From an uncultured bacterium (GTDB taxonomy: Bacteria > Cyanobacteriota > Vampirovibrionia > Gastranaerophilales > Gastranaerophilaceae), in NCBI GenBank assembly GCA_900547585.1, contig URHD01000032.1, positions 1 through 22,207 on the forward strand: DNA of 22,207 nucleotides, read 5' to 3'. The notes under the pieces are model-generated. The model was given only the letters and a program-made list of their open reading frames with translations, made no database searches and was not told where the DNA came from. A program made the translations under genes and the position numbers. Below are positions 16,239 through 22,207 of this stretch, one piece after another. Position 1 is the stretch's first letter. Each line of letters starts with the position of its first letter.

Positions 16239-17122
16239 TTTATTATCAAAACCGCTGCTAAGAGCAAATTATAGACCATTGAGACGTTTCTTGCAAGTTT
16301 GAAGATGTTCATAAAATCGCTTTCTTTATGCTCTGTTGTTTTTATGTAGTTTTTTAGCAGCGAAAATGCCCTTAAATAATACAATATCACAGGAATCACG
16401 ATAATTCCCGCACAAATCGGGAGTATATTTTTGATTATAAGCACAAGGTGAATTAAAACCGCAATGAATCCGATAAGCGAAAACAGGTTGAGCGCCCTTT
16501 CTTTTGAGCCAAGCCGCACGCAAAGCGTTTTTTTGCAATTCAGGCTGTCAAAGTCATAATCCATCAGGGAATGGGCGTACAGGAGGTTCATTATTAACAA
16601 AGAAACCGGCACGGAAAGCAAAAGAAGCTTAAATGCAACAACACCGGTCATTACAACGCTTATGCCCGAGAACAAAAGCACGCCGTAAGTCAACGCAACA
16701 GCGGCTTCTCCGAGTGCATAGTGATTCAGCCGCGGGTAGAGCAGGATTATTATACCAGCAATCGCAGCGATAATCAAAACTTTTACGTCGGTGAGCAAAA
16801 ACAAATAAAAACCGGTCGCAGCCGCAATGAAAAAGTAAATTCCGCAGGCAATGCTGATAAATTTAAGCGTAAAGTGACCTTTGTCCAGATACTCTGTTTT
16901 GCATTTTTGTTTTGGCACTTTGAATATTGTGTCAATGCAGTCATCAAGGAGATTTGCACCCAGATGTGCAAATGTTACGCCAATAAGTGCGATAAGTCCG
17001 TTGATATAGTCTCCGCCATATCCTATGCAATAAACAAAACACACAAGCCAGCTTGTAAAGCTTGTTGGTAGCGAATATCCGCGCGATACGGTGTAGAAAA
17101 AGTATGTGATTTTTTTCTGCAT
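16235..17122 (-). CDS. menA: UbiA-family prenyltransferase, probably MenA
   Basis: A 295-residue integral membrane enzyme predicted to attach a polyprenyl chain to 1,4-dihydroxy-2-naphthoate. The first Asp-rich motif is NLLDDCID (N57, D60, D61, D64) and the second is MDYDFDSLNCKKTL (D188, D190, D192), both binding the magnesium-diphosphate of the prenyl donor. About eight or nine hydrophobic helices fit the family. SRGYSLPTS near residue 13 matches the usual start of MenA-type proteins. It is followed by ubiE with a four-base overlap, which supports the menaquinone reading. No Shine-Dalgarno site is seen; a TATAAT box stands six bases before the ATG. Other UbiA enzymes with different acceptors remain possible. 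Confidence 0.85.
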   Translation of the reverse strand: MQKKITYFFYTVSRGYSLPTSFTSWLVCFVYCIGYGGDYINGLIALIGVTFAHLGANLLDDCIDTIFKVPKQKCKTEYLDKGHFTLKFISIACGIYFFIAAATGFYLFLLTDVKVLIIAAIAGIIILLYPRLNHYALGEAAVALTYGVLLFSGISVVMTGVVAFKLLLLSVPVSLLIMNLLYAHSLMDYDFDSLNCKKTLCVRLGSKERALNLFSLIGFIAVLIHLVLIIKNILPICAGIIVIPVILYYLRAFSLLKNYIKTTEHKESDFMNIFKLARNVSMVYNLLLAAVLIIK

Positions 17123-17128
17123 ATTATG

Positions 17129-17134
17129 ATTATA
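17129..17134 (-). promoter_or_regulatory. Candidate -10 box for leaderless menA message
   Basis: On the minus strand a perfect TATAAT ends six bases before the menA ATG, which places the expected transcription start on the A of the start codon. No good -35 hexamer is found at 16-18 bases, so the box may be fortuitous and menA may be read from the upstream glycan operon, whose last stop is 21 bases away. Confidence 0.4.
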
Positions 17135-17640
17135 GCTGAAAATTCATTTATTGATGTGCCTAATTTCTTTTAGTTTTTTTAGAGATGCTTTAATGTCATT
17201 AAATGGTAATTCTTTAATTGTATCATCATCCAAGTCCCACCATTTTAATTTTAGTAGTTCTGATATAGTTTCTTCATCAAAACGATAACGAATAATTTTT
17301 GCTGGCACACCACCTACAATTGCATAAGGGGGAACATCTTTAGTCACAACTGCTCCAGCACCGATAATAGCCCCATCACCGATTGTTATCCCGTCTAAAA
17401 TGGTGACATCACAGCCAATCCACACGTCATTACCTACTTTGACAGGATAAACGTAATTCCAGGTCAGAATTTTATTATCATCAAGTAAAATTTCGTATAA
17501 ATCTGGTCTTTTTGAATAGGGAAAAATGTGTGTTGTAAGCCAATCAGTTGGATGATGTGTAGTCCCTATATTTACATCCCAAGAAATTGAACAAAACGCT
17601 CCTATTGTTGTTTTAGGCGAGAAGATTCTTACAGGTGTTC

Positions 17641-17666
17641 CAAGATAGGTATTTTTACCTATCTTG
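17641..17666. repeat. Perfect 11-bp hairpin inside the acetyltransferase gene
   Basis: CAAGATAGGTA (17641-17651), loop TTTT, TACCTATCTTG (17656-17666) is a perfect inverted repeat. It lies in the coding sequence of the first hexapeptides, about 36 bases downstream of the C tract in the direction of transcription. It is not followed by a T run, so it is not a terminator. Confidence 0.75.
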
Positions 17667-17701
17667 ATACCTGCAAATCGCTTGTCTGTAGCGGGTTTTG
17701 C

Positions 17702-17715
17702 GGGGGGGGGGGGGG
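17702..17715. repeat. G14/C14 homopolymer tract
   Basis: Fourteen consecutive G on the plus strand (C on the coding strand) fall inside the acetyltransferase gene. Long G or C runs are rare in AT-rich DNA and are classic slipped-strand contingency sites. One fewer base restores the reading frame. Confidence 0.95.
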
Positions 17716-17765
17716 TTTTTAAAAATTTTTATTGTGAAAAATATTAGCAAATTTCTAAGCCGTTT

Positions 17766-17799
17766 TCTAACATCCTTTATAAAAATAAAAGATGTTAGA
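17766..17799. repeat. Imperfect 13-bp hairpin upstream of the C tract
   Basis: Arms 17766-17778 and 17787-17799 pair over 12 of 13 positions (TCTAACATC perfect, then one mismatch and three A-T pairs) with an eight-base loop. It lies in the N-terminal coding part of the acetyltransferase gene, on the other side of the C tract from the 17641-17666 hairpin. Confidence 0.65.
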
Positions 17800-17844
17800 A
17801 TTCTGACAACAAGATTGTGTAAATTTATGAGTATTTTTTTCATT

Positions 17845-19020
17845 TTAGCCTTGCAATAATTTGTTTCTGACATATCTTCGGGTTTCTCTGCTTGGAATCA
17901 GAGATGAAATCACATGGGCGAAGAATTTTTTGCTAGGTTTTACTTTGGTTTTTTTTTCTTCTTTTTCTTTTTCACAACAACAGCGATTTTCTAAATAAAA
18001 ATCTCTTGCCGGATGTTCAGAATCACCTGCAAAATTGTAAACCCTAGGGTCGTGAAGAATTGGGTTTTTAAGTATTTCCAAATATTCACAGTGGTATGGA
18101 TGCAATGGATTGAGAATGTCTTTGAACCAATATTCCTTGTCTGTCATTCTTCCCCATTGATAAACAGGCCTTAACAATATTCTATCAGCACCGAATTCAT
18201 TTAAGCTTCTCTCGCAAAAAGAGGGCAATTCCCTGAAATTTTTGTCCTGGGTTACAAATGCTATTTGGAAAAAGTTTACGTGTTCTTTTTCTCTTAAACT
18301 TTTAATAAAATGCAGATTTTTAATTAATTTTTTCAGGTTTCCTCCTCTACTAATCTGATTGTAGATGAATTCGTCGTAGCTGTTCGCAGTAAGTGTGATA
18401 GTGATTTTGTATTTTTTTAGATGTTCAATTTTTTTCCAGTGTTCTTCATCAAAAAATACACCGTTAGTTTCTAAGGTTAATTCAAAATCATCTCTTTCCG
18501 GTTTCAATTGCGATATAAGATTCAACATGTAAGGAGAAGCAAAAGGATCTCCCATACCACTAGCTGAAAGTTTTTGAGTTTTATTAATATATGGAAGAAT
18601 TTCTTTTTCAATTGTTTTCATTTTTACTTCATAATCTTGGGGCGGTATGTAAACTGAACTTCTACATGTCGGGCAGGACTGGTTGCAGACAAAATCGTAG
18701 GCAAGGTTAATGAATTTTGGGGTTCCGGATTCTTCGACAAACTTATCAATTTCTTCCTGGGGTCTGTCTTCAAATTCATTTCTTTGCATCATTGGGCAGG
18801 CTTCAAAACGACAATATTTAAATGAACCGTCAAGTATTGAATTCCTTAACTCTTGCATTTTGGGTGATTTAAGTAAATCCTCAAGTTTATCACCTTCTCC
18901 ATTTTCATTGTATAGATATCCAACCTGGCATAAATCGGGATACATCCAAGGACATGGAGTAATATTTCCGTTGTCACATCCTACATATATCTGTTCAAAA
19001 GGCATTTTGCAAAATTTCAT
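17845..19020 (-). CDS. Radical SAM enzyme with N-terminal SPASM-like domain
   Basis: A 391-residue protein. Cysteines 4, 15, 23, 31, 70 and 75 sit in a layout like a SPASM domain (GCDNGNITPCPWM, QVGYL, LEDLLKSPKMQELRNSI, CRFEACP) that would bind extra iron-sulfur clusters. The radical SAM core follows from about 102, with the CxxxCxxC cluster motif CNQSCPTC (C112, C116, C119), a GMGDPF turn for S-adenosylmethionine, and a TNGVFF strand. SPASM domains normally follow the core; here the order is reversed. A Cys-Cys-Cys plus Lys/Glu-rich tail lies near the end. The ATG directly abuts the previous stop (TAAATG), with GAGGAA before it. Its place among glycan genes suggests radical chemistry on a sugar, nucleotide sugar or lipid carrier; the substrate is unknown. 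Confidence 0.85.
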   Translation of the reverse strand: MKFCKMPFEQIYVGCDNGNITPCPWMYPDLCQVGYLYNENGEGDKLEDLLKSPKMQELRNSILDGSFKYCRFEACPMMQRNEFEDRPQEEIDKFVEESGTPKFINLAYDFVCNQSCPTCRSSVYIPPQDYEVKMKTIEKEILPYINKTQKLSASGMGDPFASPYMLNLISQLKPERDDFELTLETNGVFFDEEHWKKIEHLKKYKITITLTANSYDEFIYNQISRGGNLKKLIKNLHFIKSLREKEHVNFFQIAFVTQDKNFRELPSFCERSLNEFGADRILLRPVYQWGRMTDKEYWFKDILNPLHPYHCEYLEILKNPILHDPRVYNFAGDSEHPARDFYLENRCCCEKEKEEKKTKVKPSKKFFAHVISSLIPSRETRRYVRNKLLQG

Positions 19021-19986
19021 TTATTTCCTCACTTTCTTCATTATGATAACTCCAAATAATTTGTAATATTTTTTATGGTGCTTTGTTTGGATTTCAAAAA
19101 ATGGAAATAATCCGAAAAGATAAAATTTTTCTTTGGACTCTTTTTCTCGAGATGCTAGGTCTCTTTGTTCATTGATGTATATGCATTCATTAATGTCTTG
19201 ATTCTTAAACATATCTTTTAGCGAATATAAATATAATGAATTAAATGACGGATAATATACAAATAACTTTTTGCCTAGACTAAAAATCAAATCACAAAAA
19301 CCGCTTCTCAAAGAATGTACGGAATGACATTTTAAAGCTAAAGCAACACAATCTTCTGCGCTTAATTCTATGTAGTGAGTATTTAAAAGAGTGTGCTCTT
19401 CGTCTATAACATTGGATACAGGAATAAGTCCTGCTTGTATGGCCTCGTTTACTTTAGTATTCCAAAATTCCGCGGGTAATGCGTTCATTGATGTTGCTTC
19501 TGGAGAAAATATTACCATTTTCTCGAGTGGGCCAATTTTATTACATTTTTTTAACAGTTCGTCAGTTATTTCAGGGTATTTGTGTGGAAGCTCCATTTTT
19601 TCATCAATATCAATACCAAGGAAATTTTTGAACCAAGGGATGAATTTAGTAGTTGAATTTTGATAAAATACCGGTTTGAAAAATGCATTTAATTCGGAAT
19701 GGAATGCAGGATGAGCAACAAATATTTTTCCCGCTTCAGGCTTTCTGCATTGGTCACTTAATGCTTTTAAATCAGTATCTTTAAAGTCCGCTATAATATA
19801 ATTTGCTAATTCATACATTTTTGCTATAAATTTATGTTTTTCTGAAAGAATCAATATTACCTCACTATTGAGTTTCTTTTTGAGGCTATGTAAAAAACCA
19901 CAAGTTAACATTGTGTCACCTAGACCGGCGCAGCATAAATAATAATATTTGTCATTTTCTGTAATAATTTCTTCAAGTTTTTTCAT
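19021..19986 (-). CDS. Glycosyltransferase family 9-like (heptosyltransferase fold) protein
   Basis: A 321-residue protein predicted to transfer a sugar in surface-glycan assembly. Residues 20-26 (AGLGDTM) form the glycine-rich loop found at the N-terminus of ADP-heptose-type transferases, followed by a helix and the VILILSEKH strand. The C-terminal half contains VIFSPEATS, a stretch resembling the nucleotide-sugar lobe, and HSLRSGFCDLIFSLGKKLFVYYPS (about 224-247), in which the Ser-Arg-Ser-Gly-x-x-Asp pattern recurs in polysaccharide transferases of this type. The last 50 residues are basic and hydrophobic and may hold it at the membrane. The ATG overlaps the HAD stop by one base (TAATG). 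GT-B fold is likely; donor and acceptor are unknown. Confidence 0.65.
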   Translation of the reverse strand: MKKLEEIITENDKYYYLCCAGLGDTMLTCGFLHSLKKKLNSEVILILSEKHKFIAKMYELANYIIADFKDTDLKALSDQCRKPEAGKIFVAHPAFHSELNAFFKPVFYQNSTTKFIPWFKNFLGIDIDEKMELPHKYPEITDELLKKCNKIGPLEKMVIFSPEATSMNALPAEFWNTKVNEAIQAGLIPVSNVIDEEHTLLNTHYIELSAEDCVALALKCHSVHSLRSGFCDLIFSLGKKLFVYYPSFNSLYLYSLKDMFKNQDINECIYINEQRDLASREKESKEKFYLFGLFPFFEIQTKHHKKYYKLFGVIIMKKVRK

Positions 19987-20351
19987 TATAAATCCTTATC
20001 AATTTGAAACTGAAAATCCAACTTTTGGTCACGCTGTTTACACACTGCATAAGCGCATTTTAAACCAGATGGCTTGTCATCATTAATCAAAATGCGTTCA
20101 CCCGACGGTAAATTAAAAATTATAAAATCATATTTTACATTATACTCTGCTAAAAAATCCTCTAAATCTTTTTTGCATTCCTCCTTTCTGGCAGTAAGAA
20201 GAATTACTTTGTCTTGCTGGGGGATTTTTTCAAAAAAGTCTATCACTCCATCAAGTAGTTCGTCTTTGCCTTCAAGATATCCGTTATGTTTGACTAATGT
20301 TCCATCGACATCAATAAGCCAAGTTTTTGGAAGTTTTGAAAGATGTATCAT
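19986..20351 (-). CDS. HAD-superfamily phosphatase
   Basis: A 121-residue single-domain protein. Motif I is WLIDVDGTLV with nucleophile D14 and acid/base D16, motif II is ILLTARKEE with T53, and the end has GERILINDDKPSG supplying the acidic motif (D91, D92). There is no large cap domain, so a substrate larger than a small sugar phosphate or an accessible phosphate is possible. I use ATG 20351, which follows the upstream stop by one base (TAAAATG), with GGAGG 11 bases before; the in-frame TTG at 20369 gives a less likely start overlapping the previous gene. Placed directly after a kinase-nucleotidyltransferase, it probably removes one phosphate of an intermediate, like GmhB in heptose activation, though it does not have to. 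Confidence 0.82.
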   Translation of the reverse strand: MIHLSKLPKTWLIDVDGTLVKHNGYLEGKDELLDGVIDFFEKIPQQDKVILLTARKEECKKDLEDFLAEYNVKYDFIIFNLPSGERILINDDKPSGLKCAYAVCKQRDQKLDFQFQIDKDL

Positions 20352-20352
20352 T

Positions 20353-21855
20353 TTACAACAATCCTCCAATTTGAATTATACCATTATAAAATGCACCACA
20401 AATAGAGTCATAATCTTCCCAAGCATATGTAGTCAATGAAAGCCAGATTACGCTGTGGAGTATTTTGATTTTATTTTTATCTACATTTTTTATATTATCA
20501 AAGAAAAACTCTTCCATATCTTCCCAACCATTTGTTTTTATAGCTAGTTCGACTTCGTTATTTTTTATGTCAAGAGTAAATTTCTTTCTATTGAATTGGT
20601 CATAATTCCCTTTAATTGAGTAATAAAGTTTTGCCCAGTCATAATCTATGTCACCAAATAGTTTGCTTGTTCCGAAGTAACCTCTGGGATCAATCAGTAT
20701 CGTTTTCATATTAAATGTGTCAAACATAAGATTTGAGAATGTGCAGTCACCGTGGATAAGATAAAATTTCGAAGGGAAAAGATTTCTTAGTATGCTAACA
20801 AATTTTTCTTTATCGAAAAACACATTTTTATAGTAATGGTTGTTAATTTTAATAAATTCTTTATTTGCAAATGGTACCAGGGTCTTAATTTTTTCCAGTC
20901 TCTCAAATGTTTTTGTTATGTAGGTTAATTCAGAATCCTTGTCATTTGCGTCAATGGATGGTACAAGGTTATGAAGTTTTCCCAGTGCATTGATAATATT
21001 GAGAAGAATTTCCTCTTTTTGGGTTTTTGTGAGGCAATCATATTCGTAGATATTTTTTCCCTGGACTTTTTTCATTTTCAAAGGTTCATATGCATATATT
21101 TCAGGTATAAATTCAAACCCTTGTTCTTTTACAAATTTGTACCAGTTTCTCTCATCAATAGCTATTTTTTTACCTTGTTCGTTTATGCCGTCTTTTATCA
21201 CTATATCGCCTATAAATTTTATTGAATTAAATGGGCGCCATCTTCTTATATCGTTATTGTTTTCTGAATAAGAAAGAAGAGTACCTATTTCTTTGGTTCC
21301 TGTTAAATCAATACATTTGAAACGAAATTCTTTAGATTTTAACCATGGTACAAACGCGCCTTCATTTGGAAGCTCCGCGAGTTGTGACTTGTTTTTAAAT
21401 ATAAAAAGCCCTGCAACTCCGTCTTTTTTCGAAGGTTCTTTTATGAATTCATTTCCTTTATAAGACCATCTGCATTCAAAATCTTTAGATATTCCCAGGT
21501 AATTTTCGTCATCAGTAGGAACTTTAAAATTAGGGCTCAAAATTAAATCGCACCATAAAATCGTAACCTTTTCATCAGGTGCAAAATTATTTAATGCATT
21601 GTTGATTCCTGATACAGTTCCTTTTTTATTGGTTTTGATGATTTTATATTTGTATTCCTCCGCGAACGCCTTTAAATACTTTTCAAGTACTTCGGTTTTA
21701 TAGTCTGCAATTATGTAAAATTCTGCTTCCGGAAATTGTTTCAGTGTATAAAATATTATCGGCAAATTATTAACAGGTACAAGACATTTAGGTCTGTTAC
21801 GTGTCAAACCTTCTAATCTCGTACCTTTTCCGCCTGCTTGTATAATAATTTTCAT
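20353..21855 (-). CDS. Nucleotidyltransferase fused to a phosphotransferase (kinase)
   Basis: A 500-residue two-domain protein. Residues 1-200 are a sugar-phosphate nucleotidyltransferase of the GT-A fold: MKIIIQAGGKGTRL (GGxGTRL at 8-14), RPKCLVPV at 21-28, and the metal-binding WCDLIL near 101-106. Residues about 210-490 resemble the aminoglycoside/choline kinase family, with IHGDCTFSNLMFD (H368, D370, N375) and IDPRG (D389) matching the catalytic loop and metal motif. It could phosphorylate and then activate one substrate, as LicA and LicC do as separate proteins for phosphocholine, or as HddA and HddC do for heptose. AAGGAG sits inside the end of the upstream gene, six bases before an ATG that overlaps its stop by one base. 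The product and nucleotide are not readable from sequence. Confidence 0.88.
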   Translation of the reverse strand: MKIIIQAGGKGTRLEGLTRNRPKCLVPVNNLPIIFYTLKQFPEAEFYIIADYKTEVLEKYLKAFAEEYKYKIIKTNKKGTVSGINNALNNFAPDEKVTILWCDLILSPNFKVPTDDENYLGISKDFECRWSYKGNEFIKEPSKKDGVAGLFIFKNKSQLAELPNEGAFVPWLKSKEFRFKCIDLTGTKEIGTLLSYSENNNDIRRWRPFNSIKFIGDIVIKDGINEQGKKIAIDERNWYKFVKEQGFEFIPEIYAYEPLKMKKVQGKNIYEYDCLTKTQKEEILLNIINALGKLHNLVPSIDANDKDSELTYITKTFERLEKIKTLVPFANKEFIKINNHYYKNVFFDKEKFVSILRNLFPSKFYLIHGDCTFSNLMFDTFNMKTILIDPRGYFGTSKLFGDIDYDWAKLYYSIKGNYDQFNRKKFTLDIKNNEVELAIKTNGWEDMEEFFFDNIKNVDKNKIKILHSVIWLSLTTYAWEDYDSICGAFYNGIIQIGGLL

Positions 21856-22207
21856 TATTTATTTGCTCCTTTCATCCTGTTTTTCATACAGTGCATAGGA
21901 TTTGAATATATCAGCTTCCAAATTTTTGACAATATACTTTTCTTTTTGCTCGTTTGTCCCATTGTATTGAGAAATAGAGGCTCTTTCCCGCTATAAGAAT
22001 AATACAGTTCAAGTCTATGGTTAATCTGTGTTCTGTATTCTTGAAAAATTTTTTCAGCAATTATGAAATCAGTTTCTTTATTGAAGTCACAAATCAATGG
22101 CAATTCCTGATTTAGGACTTCAAACGGCGATTTCTGCGAGTGCACACCTTTACCGGTTTTTTGATATACACTCATTATTTTATCTATATAGTAAAATGGC
22201 GCTTTTA
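21855..22207 (-). CDS. C-terminal part of an unrecognised protein, cut by the window edge
   Basis: The frame stays open to the right edge, so the ATG at 22175 need not be the start. It lacks a ribosome-binding site, and the ten residues upstream of it (KAPFYYIDKI) read like normal protein. The visible part, about 117 residues, contains YYIDKIMSVYQKTGKGVHSQ, then SPFEVLNQELPL, a charged helical segment with Tyr-rich LELYYSYSGKEPLF, and a basic C-terminus (KNRMKGANK). The Gly-Val-His-Ser-x-x-Ser-Pro-Phe region loosely recalls the N-terminal HSPF motif of some small methyltransferases, but this is not enough to name it. It begins the visible part of the glycan operon, with a one-base overlap to the nucleotidyltransferase-kinase gene. 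Confidence 0.7.
   Translation of the reverse strand, partial: KAPFYYIDKIMSVYQKTGKGVHSQKSPFEVLNQELPLICDFNKETDFIIAEKIFQEYRTQINHRLELYYSYSGKEPLFLNTMGQTSKKKSILSKIWKLIYSNPMHCMKNRMKGANK

Larger units (their letters stand above)
17144..17843 (-). pseudogene. CatB-type O-acetyltransferase interrupted at a C14 tract, probably phase-variable
   Basis: As given the gene is out of frame. Translation from ATG 17843 (AAGG ribosome-binding site, one base after the upstream stop) gives MKKILINLHN and a helix, then four prolines, and stops at 17655 after 62 residues. The remainder is intact in another frame from 17728 down to 17144, with no usable start because TAA stands at 17729-17731. A tract of 13 (or 16) C joins both parts into one protein, 232 residues at C13: an amphipathic N-terminal helix, then left-handed beta-helix hexapeptides (IGKNTYLG, TTIGAFCSI), the catalytic-type HHPTDW near 96-101, VGNDVWIGCDVTILDG, and the acetyltransferase signature GAGAVVTKDVPPYAIVGGVPAK. 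It should acetylate a surface sugar. A GTG at 17425 is in frame but would give only the last 93 residues. A sequencing error in the tract would make this an ordinary intact gene. Confidence 0.88.

Noticed and set aside
17144..17425. A 93-residue acetyltransferase starting at GTG 17425
   Set aside because: The same frame continues upstream with convincing hexapeptide sequence (for example TTIGAFCSI and HHPTDW), so GTG 17425 is an internal valine and the real gene is the interrupted one.
17641..17666. Hairpin taken as a transcription terminator
   Set aside because: No T run follows on either strand and it lies inside coding sequence.
19986..20369. TTG at 20369 as the HAD phosphatase start
   Set aside because: ATG 20351 matches the TAAAATG junction style of the operon and avoids overlap with the previous gene.
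1..22207. tRNA, rRNA, CRISPR arrays and insertion sequences
   Set aside because: I saw no cloverleaf genes, no regularly spaced repeats and no transposase or integrase motifs; a dedicated search would be needed to exclude small RNAs.

Overview
The window is gene-dense, low-GC, double-membrane bacterial DNA using the standard code. It carries a TonB/ExbB/ExbD energiser, a tripartite RND efflux pump with a TolC-type channel, menaquinone-type genes, and cell-surface polysaccharide genes. Low GC, a membrane class III adenylate cyclase and MenA/UbiE enzymes would fit a gut-type non-photosynthetic cyanobacterial relative (Melainabacteria/Gastranaerophilales). That placement is inference from gene style; no rRNA or other phylogenetic marker was compared.

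Layout. (1) 110-832: a secreted envelope protein with its own promoter. (2) 953-4868: a plus-strand unit of tonB-like, exbB-like, two tandem exbD-like genes and a membrane adenylate cyclase, ending in a bidirectional terminator. (3) 4867-7739, minus strand: a Gly/Asn-rich protein of unknown function and lepA. (4) 7740-8054: a non-coding gap with a long inverted repeat. (5) 8055-9306: pgk with a strong terminator. (6) 9352-15571: an RND efflux operon (membrane fusion protein, inner-membrane pump, TolC-like channel) behind a promoter overlapped by two palindromes. (7) 15546-17122, minus strand: ubiE/menG and menA, with ubiE overlapping the 3' end of the tolC-like gene tail to tail. (8) 17144 to the right edge, minus strand: a very tightly packed, AT-richer operon that looks like surface-glycan biosynthesis. 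In order of transcription it has an unknown gene cut by the edge, a nucleotidyltransferase-kinase fusion, a HAD phosphatase, a GT9-like glycosyltransferase, a radical SAM enzyme with an N-terminal SPASM-like cysteine domain, and a CatB-type O-acetyltransferase.

The most striking observation is that the acetyltransferase is interrupted by a run of 14 C residues (14 G on the plus strand, 17702-17715). The frame is broken as given, but a run of 13 or 16 would restore one continuous protein (232 residues at C13). This is the signature of a phase-variable contingency gene in the OFF state, or of a homopolymer length error. The glycan operon has kinase, phosphatase and nucleotidyltransferase functions plus a permuted radical SAM enzyme. 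It may make and attach an unusual activated building block whose acetylation is switchable, and it is the best candidate for an undescribed system here. Other points of interest are the operator-like palindromes over the efflux promoter, apparently leaderless lepA and menA transcripts, tandem ExbD paralogues with a 22-residue block conserved despite synonymous divergence, and a TolC-like protein with a long Lys/Glu-rich leader segment.
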